A stretch of DNA of 29,048 bases. Origin: a virus. How positions within the stretch are numbered: the stretch's first letter is position 1; each line of letters opens with the position of its first letter. The translations under genes were made by a program, and so were the position numbers. Below, piece by piece: positions 22,981 to 29,048 of the stretch. The stretch lies in IMG/VR virus record IMGVR_UViG_3300042923_000278, positions 1 through 29,048 of that record. The stretch is one strand, 5' to 3'. Below the pieces are notes generated by a model. The model saw only the letters and a program-made list of their open reading frames with translations, was not told where the DNA came from and did not search any database.

Positions 22981-23190
22981 ATGCCCTCACCGGTCCAGTC
23001 ACTCAAGGGACGATTCGCCGTCGCTCACCGCGACCACGCGCCTGACTCCCCCGAAGTCACCAACCTTCGCCGCGAACTCGCTGCCGCGAAGATCGCCCAG
23101 TACGTCGAGAAGATCGTCTCGACGGCTCCCCCGCTAACGCCTGATCAGCGCTCGCGTCTCGCAGCTCTGCTGACGAGCGAGGCCGCGTGA
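22981..23190 (+). CDS. Hypothetical 69-residue helical protein
   Basis: The ATG at 22981 has AGAGG six bases upstream, inside a predicted hairpin. The product has a basic start (MPSPVQSLKGRFAVAHRDH) and two helices (LRRELAAAKIAQYVEKIV and TPDQRSRLAALLTSEAA). The C-terminal pattern TPDQRxRLAALL is common in small actinobacterial mobile-element proteins that precede replication genes. The stop overlaps the next GTG. Confidence 0.65.
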   Translation: MPSPVQSLKGRFAVAHRDHAPDSPEVTNLRRELAAAKIAQYVEKIVSTAPPLTPDQRSRLAALLTSEAA

Positions 23191-23498
23191 ATGCCGAAAC
23201 CCCCGCAGTGCGGGGGCTCGAGAACTCTGCTGGCGGGCGGGTTCAATACCAGGATATCGTCACCCGCTTTCTCGCGGGTGAACTGCAACCGCACGAACTC
23301 CCGTGGCCGCTTCCCCTCCTCTGGAACGACGCATTTCATGTCGGTCAGGCCCGAGCGCAAGCCCGTATCGATCGCGCTGAGCGTGCCGCAGACGTCTACT
23401 ACGACATGTGGGTGAACGGGGATGAGGCGCGTAAGCGTCACACCGAACTCCTCAAGCACTTCGACGTGGTGCAGGCGCGCAAGGCGGTGAGCGCATGA
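23187..23498 (+). CDS. Hypothetical 103-residue protein before the ATPase
   Basis: The GTG at 23187 overlaps the upstream stop. The product has LPWPLPLLWNDAFHVGQ then a charged helix (ARIDRAERAADVYYDMWV). It is coupled to the DUF3631 gene by ATGA overlap, so it may partner the ATPase. No family recognised. Confidence 0.6.
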   Translation: MNAETPAVRGLENSAGGRVQYQDIVTRFLAGELQPHELPWPLPLLWNDAFHVGQARAQARIDRAERAADVYYDMWVNGDEARKRHTELLKHFDVVQARKAVSA

Positions 23499-24667
23499 GC
23501 ATCGCTGTTCCGTATGTTCCGGATGTTCCGTACCTGGAAGAGAAGGCGGGCGCCGCTGTTCTCGATCAGATCCGGTGTTACCTCGAGCGGTTCGTCGCTT
23601 ACCCCACCGAGTGGGCATCGGCGGCTCACGCGCTGTGGATTGCCCACGCTCACGCAGTAGATGTCTTCGAGAACACACCGCGGATCGGCTTCATCTCACC
23701 TGAGCCCGGGTCGGGGAAGTCGCGTGCGCTCGAGATGACGGAGGCCCTTGTGCCTCGTGCGGTGTTGAGCGTGAACGCCTCGACCGCGTACATCTTCCGC
23801 AAGATCAGTGACGAGGCCGGCCTGCCGACGCTGCTACTCGACGAGGTGGATGCGATCTTCGCCAACGGCAAGAGCGACGCCTCAGAAGACCTTCGCGGGT
23901 TGCTGAACAGTGGCTATCGTCGCGGCGCGACTGCCGGGCGGGCGGCGATTCGGGGGAAGGAGATCGTCACCGAAGAATGGCCGTCGTACTGTGCCGTCGC
24001 ACTTGCCGGGCTGAACCAACTGCCCGACACCCTCATGACGCGGTCCGTCGTGATCCGCATGAAACGGCGACGCCCCGACCAGCGGGTAGAGCCATACCGA
24101 CGTCGCGTGAACGGTATCGAATCCGACCAGTTGCATATCGTCCTGGCCGAGTGGGTTGACACTGTCCGCTCGGAGCTCGAGACGGCGTGGCCGCAACTGC
24201 CCGATGAAATTCAAGACCGCGATGCGGATGTCTGGGAGCCGCTTCTCGCCATGGCGGACGCAGCGGGCGGGGACTGGCCCGGGGTCGCACGAGAGGCTGC
24301 TCTCGCCGCGGTTGCTGAGTCCAAGTCCAAGCCCTCATCGCTGGGCGTGCAGTTGCTTGCTGACATTCGGAAGCTGTTCTCCGACGTTGACCGGATGAGC
24401 ACGACGGAGATTCTCGACCGACTCCACGACATGGACACCGCCCCATGGTCGTCGGTGCGGGGTGAACCCATCGACGCGAGGTTCGTGGCCCGGATGCTCG
24501 GCAAGTACGAGATCGAGCCGACGAAGCTGCGTATCGGGACGCTAACAGTCCGCGGGTATCACCGGTCGTCGTTCGTCGATGCCTGGGAGCGCTACTGCCC
24601 CTCCTCCCCTGTTCCCCAGGAAGCGGAACATCCGGAACATCCGGAACAGGACGAGGAGCCGTGGTGA
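23495..24667 (+). CDS. DUF3631-type ATPase, probable replication helicase/primase partner
   Basis: The ATG at 23495 overlaps the upstream stop. The 390-residue protein has Walker A SPEPGSGKS (68-76) and Walker B LLLDEVDA (D116, E117), followed by SYCAVALAGLNQLPDTLMTRSVVIRMKRR, where the Arg residues fit an AAA-type sensor/arginine finger. The C-terminal half has a winged-helix-like section (MSTTEILDRLHDMD, FVARMLGKYEIEPTKLR). DUF3631 proteins accompany primases in phages, plasmids and satellites. The first and last codons carry a shared repeat sequence in opposite orientation. Confidence 0.85.
   Translation: MSIAVPYVPDVPYLEEKAGAAVLDQIRCYLERFVAYPTEWASAAHALWIAHAHAVDVFENTPRIGFISPEPGSGKSRALEMTEALVPRAVLSVNASTAYIFRKISDEAGLPTLLLDEVDAIFANGKSDASEDLRGLLNSGYRRGATAGRAAIRGKEIVTEEWPSYCAVALAGLNQLPDTLMTRSVVIRMKRRRPDQRVEPYRRRVNGIESDQLHIVLAEWVDTVRSELETAWPQLPDEIQDRDADVWEPLLAMADAAGGDWPGVAREAALAAVAESKSKPSSLGVQLLADIRKLFSDVDRMSTTEILDRLHDMDTAPWSSVRGEPIDARFVARMLGKYEIEPTKLRIGTLTVRGYHRSSFVDAWERYCPSSPVPQEAEHPEHPEQDEEPW
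23507..23530. repeat. Inverted repeat left copy at ATPase gene start
   Basis: This 24-base stretch is built of GTTCCGKAT-type units and encodes the VPYVPDVPY start of the ATPase. Its reverse complement occurs at 24624-24647 with one mismatch (23 of 24 identical). Confidence 0.9.
24624..24647. repeat. Inverted repeat right copy at ATPase gene end
   Basis: CGGAACATC units encode the EHPEHPEQ end of the ATPase. The stretch is the reverse complement of 23507-23530 except one base, so the coding region is bracketed by a 24-base inverted repeat about 1.1 kb apart. Confidence 0.9.
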
Positions 24668-24837
24668 CCGCGTTCCGGGTGTGGCTCGAGACCTGTAAGG
24701 GCTGCACCCCCTGGACCCGTGTCGTCAGTCACCCGACGACGAACGAACCGATAGTCCAGGCCCTCCACGAGGACGAATGTCATGTCTGGCCGAAGCAGCA
24801 GCGGTCTGACGGTCAGGAGGTTGACCGTGCGCTCTGA
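24664..24837 (+). CDS. Hypothetical 57-residue protein
   Basis: The GTG at 24664 overlaps the ATPase stop. The product has FRVWLETCKGCTPWTRVV with a CxxC, a later CHVW, and an acidic end. A Cys/His site for a metal is possible. The end of the gene overlaps the WhiB start by 11 bases and contains its AGGAGG site. Confidence 0.6.
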   Translation: MTAFRVWLETCKGCTPWTRVVSHPTTNEPIVQALHEDECHVWPKQQRSDGQEVDRAL

Positions 24838-25078
24838 CAAGGGAGAAGCCGAGTACGCCGTACTGGTCGAAGCGATGGAGACCGTTCGGCCCGCCTGCCG
24901 CGACTACGAACTGTTCACGGCAGACCAAACCGACGCCGCACAGCGCGAGCTCGCCCAACGCCTCTGCGCATCGTGCCCGCTGGTCGACGCATGCCGTGCG
25001 TATGCCGAAGCATCCAAACCCACTGTCGGCATCTGGGCCGGAATCCCCTACCCCCGACGCGGAAGGACAACACCGTGA
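24827..25078 (+). CDS. WhiB-family Fe-S transcriptional regulator
   Basis: The GTG at 24827 has a perfect AGGAGG six bases upstream; the frame is open earlier without such a site. The 83-residue product has the four WhiB cysteines (24, 47, 50, 56; C-x22-C-x2-C-x5-C), which would bind a 4Fe-4S cluster, and the GIWAGIPY turn (68-75) followed by a basic C-terminus (PRRGRTT). WhiB proteins bind the sigma factor and regulate actinobacterial genes; phage copies can repress host whiB or block superinfection (known for TM4 WhiB). It is strictly actinobacterial. Confidence 0.93.
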   Translation: MRSDKGEAEYAVLVEAMETVRPACRDYELFTADQTDAAQRELAQRLCASCPLVDACRAYAEASKPTVGIWAGIPYPRRGRTTP

Positions 25079-25152
25079 TGTCGATCGCCCGGTGGATGCA
25101 GTGGTGGCTCGACCGAATCTACGAATGGCACATCCGGAAGTGGGAACTATGA
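25078..25152 (+). CDS. Trp-rich 24-residue peptide
   Basis: The ATG at 25078 overlaps the WhiB stop (TGATG) and its stop overlaps the next ATG (ATGA). The 24-residue product has five Trp (6, 9, 10, 17, 22), with Arg, Lys, Asp and Glu spaced to make an amphipathic helix. The exact fit between genes supports translation. A membrane-surface helix is plausible. No family is known, and a purely coupling role cannot be excluded. Confidence 0.5.
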   Translation: MSIARWMQWWLDRIYEWHIRKWEL

Positions 25153-25298
25153 GCGAACAAGAGCGCATCGCCGCAATTCGACGCGGTACCCGCAAGACGG
25201 AACGGCGTGCGCGACGCTACGCAGCCCTCATCCGCAAAGCCATCGATGTACTCGACAACCTCGCCGAAGAACTCGAAACAGAACTGGAGAAGTCATGA
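25149..25298 (+). CDS. Coiled-coil 49-residue protein
   Basis: The ATG at 25149 overlaps the Trp-rich peptide stop, and the stop overlaps the next start (ATGA). The product is almost entirely one charged helix: a basic half (IAAIRRGTRKTERRARRYAA), then an acidic half (LDNLAEELETELEKS). It is likely a dimeric coiled coil. Function unknown. From here to 26391 the + strand is C- and A-rich and uses C-ending codons. Confidence 0.6.
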   Translation: MSEQERIAAIRRGTRKTERRARRYAALIRKAIDVLDNLAEELETELEKS

Positions 25299-25663
25299 AC
25301 GACAACGACCTTGAACGCCTCGCGTCATGGGTGGCCGATTACGACCGCAACACGAAGATGCTCGGGCGCATCGCAGAACTCAACAACCCCGCGCCAGCCG
25401 AAGAAACACCCGACTACCTGAAGACGCAGCTCACCCGTGAAGACATCCACGGCATGACACCCGAACAGATCGAAGCAGCACACGCAGCCGGCGACCTCGA
25501 CCAGATCCTCGGCCGCATCAACCCGGCAGACCGAGAACTCGTGCACCGCGCCACCAACGGCCAAACCATCACCCACGCCGAAGCGAAGCGACTCCACGAA
25601 ACGGGACACTCCGAGCTCGTCGCCAACCTCCCCGTTCACCTCATCACGAAGGACAACGCATGA
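25295..25663 (+). CDS. Protein with scaffold-type capsid-binding motif, 122 residues
   Basis: The ATG at 25295 overlaps the upstream stop. Residues about 46-75 read QLTREDIHGMTPEQIEAA then AAGDLDQILGR. This matches the last 30 residues of the scaffold (11396-12001) at 20 of 30 positions with the rest mostly conservative. In the scaffold this segment is terminal; here about 47 residues follow (NPADRELVHRATNGQTITH onward). The N-terminus is short and helical (DLERLASWVADYDRNTKM). Satellites such as SaPIs use scaffold mimics to alter capsid size. That role here is an inference from the motif. Confidence 0.6.
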   Translation: MNDNDLERLASWVADYDRNTKMLGRIAELNNPAPAEETPDYLKTQLTREDIHGMTPEQIEAAHAAGDLDQILGRINPADRELVHRATNGQTITHAEAKRLHETGHSELVANLPVHLITKDNA

Positions 25664-26391
25664 ACCTCACAAGCCTCACCTTCTTCTCCCGCTCCAGCAA
25701 GGTCAGCGAGCCCAGCGTCTCCGCGAACGTCAACCTCCTCCCCCGCGACGTGTTCAAGGGTGACAAGGAGACCCTCGCGCTCTACGACCAGTACATGAAC
25801 CTGCGAACCGCGATCGCCGACAACGATCGTGCGGCAGGACGGGCGAAGGTGCAGGCCGAAGAAGCGAAGACCGCATACGCCCGTGCCGTCCGCGAAGCAC
25901 TATCCAACGGCACCGACCCGTCCAAGGTGCAGAGTGACGTCGCACACTACGAAGCCACCGCCCAGGCACACGCAGACCTGTCCCGGCAGGCTCGCTCCGG
26001 CCTCGAACGAATCTCCCGCACGTTCGCTGAACGCATCGCCGCTGTCGCACCCGTCGTCATCCCCCGCAGCGAGGAACGCCTCACCAACACGGCAGACACC
26101 ATGCGCCACGCGATCGCAGCACTCACCGAAGCATGGCGGGACTACTCAGCCGCATGGTCCGAACGCCGCATCCTCGGAGACATCAACCTCAACGGTGGAG
26201 CACTCGGCGCCTACGACCCAGCAGGCACCTTCCCCCCAAGCGTGCGAGCAGCCCTCGACACACTCACCAACCACCTCGCTGACCTCGACGTACTCAAGGC
26301 AGACGAACAGCACGTCCGTGAGTGGAGAGCTACGAACGCACAGGCTGACGCGTACAACCGACGACCCGCTGTGAATGCTCCCGCACTCTGA
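25660..26391 (+). CDS. Hypothetical 243-residue helical protein
   Basis: The ATG at 25660 overlaps the upstream stop. After a short start (NVNLLPRDVFKGDKETL) the product is mostly coiled coil: AGRAKVQAEEAKTAYARAV, VAHYEATAQAHADLSRQA, LERISRTFAERIAAV, and a helical C-terminal part with LDTLTNHLADLDVLKADEQ. No catalytic motif is visible. The position directly after the scaffold-motif gene and before tail genes suggests a structural or assembly partner, but this is a guess. Confidence 0.6.
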   Translation: MNLTSLTFFSRSSKVSEPSVSANVNLLPRDVFKGDKETLALYDQYMNLRTAIADNDRAAGRAKVQAEEAKTAYARAVREALSNGTDPSKVQSDVAHYEATAQAHADLSRQARSGLERISRTFAERIAAVAPVVIPRSEERLTNTADTMRHAIAALTEAWRDYSAAWSERRILGDINLNGGALGAYDPAGTFPPSVRAALDTLTNHLADLDVLKADEQHVREWRATNAQADAYNRRPAVNAPAL

Positions 26392-26399
26392 CCTCAACC

Positions 26400-26496
26400 G
26401 GGGTGGGTTCAACCAACCCACCCCCCGTGCGGGGTGCCTCAACTCGAGCCTCCGTCAGGCGACCGCCGGGGAGGGCTCTAAAACCCGCGGCGGGTT
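26400..26496 (+). terminator. Two hairpins in gap before zinc-ribbon gene
   Basis: GGGGTGGGTT pairs with AACCCACCCC across five bases (26400-26424). Downstream, AACCCGC pairs with GCGGGTT around a single G (26482-26496), followed by AAAAGTTT. Both sit in the 132-base gap where base composition flips from C-rich to G/T-rich. They probably end the upstream operon. Confidence 0.55.
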
Positions 26497-26523
26497 CAAA
26501 AGTTTGGGAGAGGGGCAGTTCTG

Positions 26524-26871
26524 ATGCATGAGCCGTCACGTTCCAGGTGGGACATGTGGAGTCGTCACACGGACGACCCCCGGGGGTTCTTCTCGTGGCG
26601 CCTGCCGGCCGGTGCCGGTGCAGACGTGTTATCTGCGGGCGAGATCGACCGGTTGAAGGCGCTCCCGAATGAAGCGCTCATCGACCTTCTGGACCGGGTC
26701 GACGTCGCGGTGAAGGAACTGACGTCGCTGAAACAGCAGCTTGCGTCGCGGTGGGTGATTGAGCGGGTCTGCCCATCGTGCGCGGGCGCGGTGCACGGGC
26801 GCTCGGACAAGCGGTACTGCTCGCGTGCATGTCAGCAGCGGGCCTACATGGCACGGAAGAAGGAGAACTGA
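26524..26871 (+). CDS. Zinc-ribbon protein, 115 residues, upstream of second tape measure
   Basis: The ATG at 26524 has GAGAGGGG upstream. The protein has an N-terminal Trp-rich segment (SRWDMWSRHTDDPRGFFSW), a helical middle (IDRLKALPNEALIDLLDRV) and a C-terminal zinc ribbon CPSC then YCSRACQQRAYMARKK (Cys 83, 86, 99, 103). The CSRACQQRAYxxRKK end is common in actinobacterial small DNA-binding proteins. It sits where a siphovirus would have tail chaperones, and none is present here. Confidence 0.7.
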   Translation: MHEPSRSRWDMWSRHTDDPRGFFSWRLPAGAGADVLSAGEIDRLKALPNEALIDLLDRVDVAVKELTSLKQQLASRWVIERVCPSCAGAVHGRSDKRYCSRACQQRAYMARKKEN

Positions 26872-26873
26872 AT

Positions 26874-29048
26874 ATGACTAGGCAGGTCAAAGCTGAACTG
26901 GCTATCGGGTACCAGCAGTACGTCGATGGGATGAAGAAGGCCGCTGCGGCGACCCGGGAGACGGCTACTGAGGCTCAGAAGCTTGCGGAGCAGCGGGAGG
27001 CGTTCACGCTCCTGGGTCGTGGCATCGCTACCGCCGGCGGTCTTGCAGTCGTGGGCTTGGGTGTGGCTGTGGCGAAGTTTGCGGAGTTCGACCAAGCGAT
27101 GTCGAATGTTTCGGCGACTGGTGAGGATGCTCGGGACAACATTGAGGCGCTGCGTGATGCGGCGCTCGAGGCCGGCGCTACCACGGTGTTCTCTGCCACG
27201 GAGTCGGCCAACGCGATTGAGGAGCTGGCGAAGGCTGGCCTTGACGCGTCGGAGATCCTTGGCGGTGCACTGACGGGGTCTCTGGACCTTGCTGCGGCTG
27301 CTGGTATCGGTGTGGCGGAGGCGGCGGCGATTGCTGCGACCACCCTCCAGCAATTCAGCCTTGACGGTAGTGACGCCACGCATGTGGCTGACCTTCTGGC
27401 CGCGGGTGCGGGTAAGGCCATGGGTAACGTGGGCGACATCTCGCAGGCGCTTGGTCAGGCGGGTCTGGTTGCGGATCAGTTCGGCGTCTCAGTTGAGGAG
27501 ACGGTGGGTTCTCTGTCGGCGTTCGCGTCAGCTGGACTGCACGGTTCCGACGCTGGTACGTCATTCCGGACGATGCTTCTCCGGCTCGCCAACCCCACGG
27601 GCGAGGTGCGCGATCTCATGAAGGAGATCGGGTTCGAGGCGTACAACACTCAGGGCCAGTTCATTGGTCTGTCAGGTCTGGCGGGCGAGCTCGAGACGTC
27701 CCTTGAGGGGATGACGGACGAGCAGAAGCAGACCACTCTGGCGATGATCTTCGGTCAGGACGCCATTCGCGGCGCGACGGTTCTCTACGAAGAGGGCGCG
27801 GCCGGTATTGAGGACTGGACGAACAAGGTCGACCATGCGGGGTATGCGGCTGAGACTGCGGCGACGAAGCTGGACAACTTCAAGGGTGACTGGGAGGCGC
27901 TGTCTGGTGCCGTCGACACCGCCCTCATCTCGATGGGCGAGGCGGCGGATGGACCCCTCCGGTTCTTCACGCAGGGTCTCACGGATCTAGTCGACAAGTT
28001 CAACGAGATGCCTGCCGCGGGTCAGCAGGCCGTGTTCTGGATCGGTGCCGTTGCGGCAGCGGGGGCAACCGCGCTCGGGTCGTATCTGCTGCTGGTGCCC
28101 AAGGTTGCTGAGTTCAACGCTGCGCTGGATGTGCTGGGGCCTTCCGCTCAGCGTGCCGCCCGCGGCGTGGGGGCGCTGTCGCGCGTCGGGGCGCTTGGCG
28201 TCACGATTGGAGCCGCAGCAATCGGAGTCGACTGGCTCGCACAGGAGATCTCGCAGAAGCTCCTCCCGTCCGTGGATCAGGTCGATAACAAGATGCGATC
28301 GGCTAAGTCCGGCGTGGAGTTGTTTGGCGCCGCGCTCTACAAGGAGGGCATCACCAACACCCAGCAGGCGGGAACTCTTCTCGAGGATCTGGGAAAGAAC
28401 CTCGACGCCGTCGCGGACAGTGATTTCTGGCACCCGGCGGAGCTTTCGGGGACTGCGGTAACCGTCATCAAGTCGATAGCCGAAACGGCCAAGGCAGATC
28501 TGCCCGGCGCCATCGCTCAGTTCCGCCAGCTTGCCGAGGACGGGAACCTGACAGAGAAGCAGCTTCGCACGATGATCAAGACCGTCCCGGAGTTGCAAGA
28601 CGCGTTGCTCGGTTACGCGGACACCAGTAAGGGTGCGGCGGACGCGCAGGACCTCCTGAACATCATCATGGGCGATTCGGAGGAGACCACCGAGGACAAC
28701 ACGGACGCTCTGAGGGCGTTGGCGGGGCAGGCATCTATCACGGGCGAGGGCATCGATGCGCTGGCTGACCAGATCCGTAACTTCGGTTCGGCGACCCTGA
28801 GTGTTCGTGACGCGCAGCGTCAGTTCGAGCAGGCTACCGACGATGTGTCGGATGCGGTTCAGCGTCAGATCGAGGAGTTCATCAAGCCGCAGGAGGATGC
28901 CTACCTGGCTGCGAACGGCACCCTTGACGGGTTTGTGGCTTCGATGGAGGGGTTCATCCCGACGTTGGACACGACGACCCAGTTGGGGCGTGACGCTGAG
29001 GCGTCGCTGGATGACCTCGCTGAGTCGACTCTCGAACTGTCGGCCGCA
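26874..29048 (+). CDS. Second tape measure protein (TMP2), 3' truncated by window end
   Basis: The ATG at 26874 has AAGGAG upstream, and the frame is open through the last base (725 codons). The protein starts MTRQVKAELAIGYQQYV as in TMP1 and follows it closely through the TP901-type core and the hydrophobic segment VFWIGAVAAAGATALGSYLL. It diverges at about residues 408-600 and returns to near identity at residues 640-725. The last 127 bases are identical to TMP1. If joined to 18691 onward, it makes a complete 915-residue protein in frame. It lacks upstream chaperone genes. Confidence 0.9.
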   Translation, partial: MTRQVKAELAIGYQQYVDGMKKAAAATRETATEAQKLAEQREAFTLLGRGIATAGGLAVVGLGVAVAKFAEFDQAMSNVSATGEDARDNIEALRDAALEAGATTVFSATESANAIEELAKAGLDASEILGGALTGSLDLAAAAGIGVAEAAAIAATTLQQFSLDGSDATHVADLLAAGAGKAMGNVGDISQALGQAGLVADQFGVSVEETVGSLSAFASAGLHGSDAGTSFRTMLLRLANPTGEVRDLMKEIGFEAYNTQGQFIGLSGLAGELETSLEGMTDEQKQTTLAMIFGQDAIRGATVLYEEGAAGIEDWTNKVDHAGYAAETAATKLDNFKGDWEALSGAVDTALISMGEAADGPLRFFTQGLTDLVDKFNEMPAAGQQAVFWIGAVAAAGATALGSYLLLVPKVAEFNAALDVLGPSAQRAARGVGALSRVGALGVTIGAAAIGVDWLAQEISQKLLPSVDQVDNKMRSAKSGVELFGAALYKEGITNTQQAGTLLEDLGKNLDAVADSDFWHPAELSGTAVTVIKSIAETAKADLPGAIAQFRQLAEDGNLTEKQLRTMIKTVPELQDALLGYADTSKGAADAQDLLNIIMGDSEETTEDNTDALRALAGQASITGEGIDALADQIRNFGSATLSVRDAQRQFEQATDDVSDAVQRQIEEFIKPQEDAYLAANGTLDGFVASMEGFIPTLDTTTQLGRDAEASLDDLAESTLELSAA
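28922..29048 (+). repeat. 127-bp exact direct repeat, copy 2 (window end)
   Basis: Identical to 18564-18690 and ending exactly at the last base. From 28806 onward (243 bases) there are only three differences to TMP1 (28907, 28910, 28921). The exact length matches a common assembly k-mer, so this may be an assembly-graph junction. Confidence 0.97.

Noticed and set aside
24624-24647. CRISPR-like repeats
   Set aside because: The 9-base units are directly adjacent without spacers and lie within the ATPase coding region.

Overview
The window is a high-GC stretch of tailed-phage DNA. Genes are tightly packed, mostly on the + strand, with ATGA, GTGA and TGATG overlaps, many GTG starts and strong GGAG-type ribosome sites. 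A WhiB-family regulator, a DUF7455-like small protein, a metallophosphoesterase next to a small HTH gene, a MuF-like protein and a large serine integrase all point to an actinobacterial host. Microbacteriaceae-type hosts would fit, but that is inference. No bacterial housekeeping gene is visible.

Layout. (1) 1-2717: an operon of small genes opening with a 5'-truncated Holliday-junction-resolvase-like nuclease, then an SSB-like protein with an LPF tail and several small zinc-binding or unknown proteins. (2) 2996-6467: an HTH protein, a metallophosphoesterase, small proteins, a tRNA/tmRNA-end-like hairpin and two HNH nucleases. (3) 6612-16310: a canonical siphovirus packaging, head and neck module: small and large terminase, portal, MuF-like protein, intrinsic terminator, scaffold, major capsid, four head-tail/tail-completion proteins, tail tube, and a pair of tail assembly chaperones joined by a classic -1 slip site (GGGAAAA at 15906-15912). 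(4) 16510-19263: tape measure protein 1 (TMP1). (5) 19260-26871: two small proteins, a reverse-strand gene, a zinc ribbon, a double-HTH protein (possible excisionase), a large serine integrase, small unknown genes, a DUF3631-type ATPase, WhiB, a 24-residue Trp-rich peptide, coiled-coil proteins, and a 122-residue protein carrying the C-terminal motif of the scaffold. (6) 26874-29048: a second, 3'-truncated tape measure gene (TMP2), clearly homologous to TMP1.

The most notable feature is the topology. The last 127 bases (28922-29048) are exactly identical to 18564-18690 inside TMP1, in the same codon frame, and the identity stops at the base before. The sequence therefore closes on itself like a lasso. 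Read as a circle, 18564-28921 is 10,358 bp and would encode a complete hybrid tape measure of about 915 residues. It would also carry integrase, a candidate excisionase, an ATPase, WhiB and the scaffold-motif protein, but no terminase, portal, capsid, minor tail or lysis genes. That size and content suggest a phage satellite parasitising a phage like the one on the left. The competing reading is an assembly junction between related phages, since 127 is a common de Bruijn k-mer length. Read depth and read pairs would decide. Minor tail proteins and lysis genes are absent from the window, so the left-hand phage is incomplete either way.
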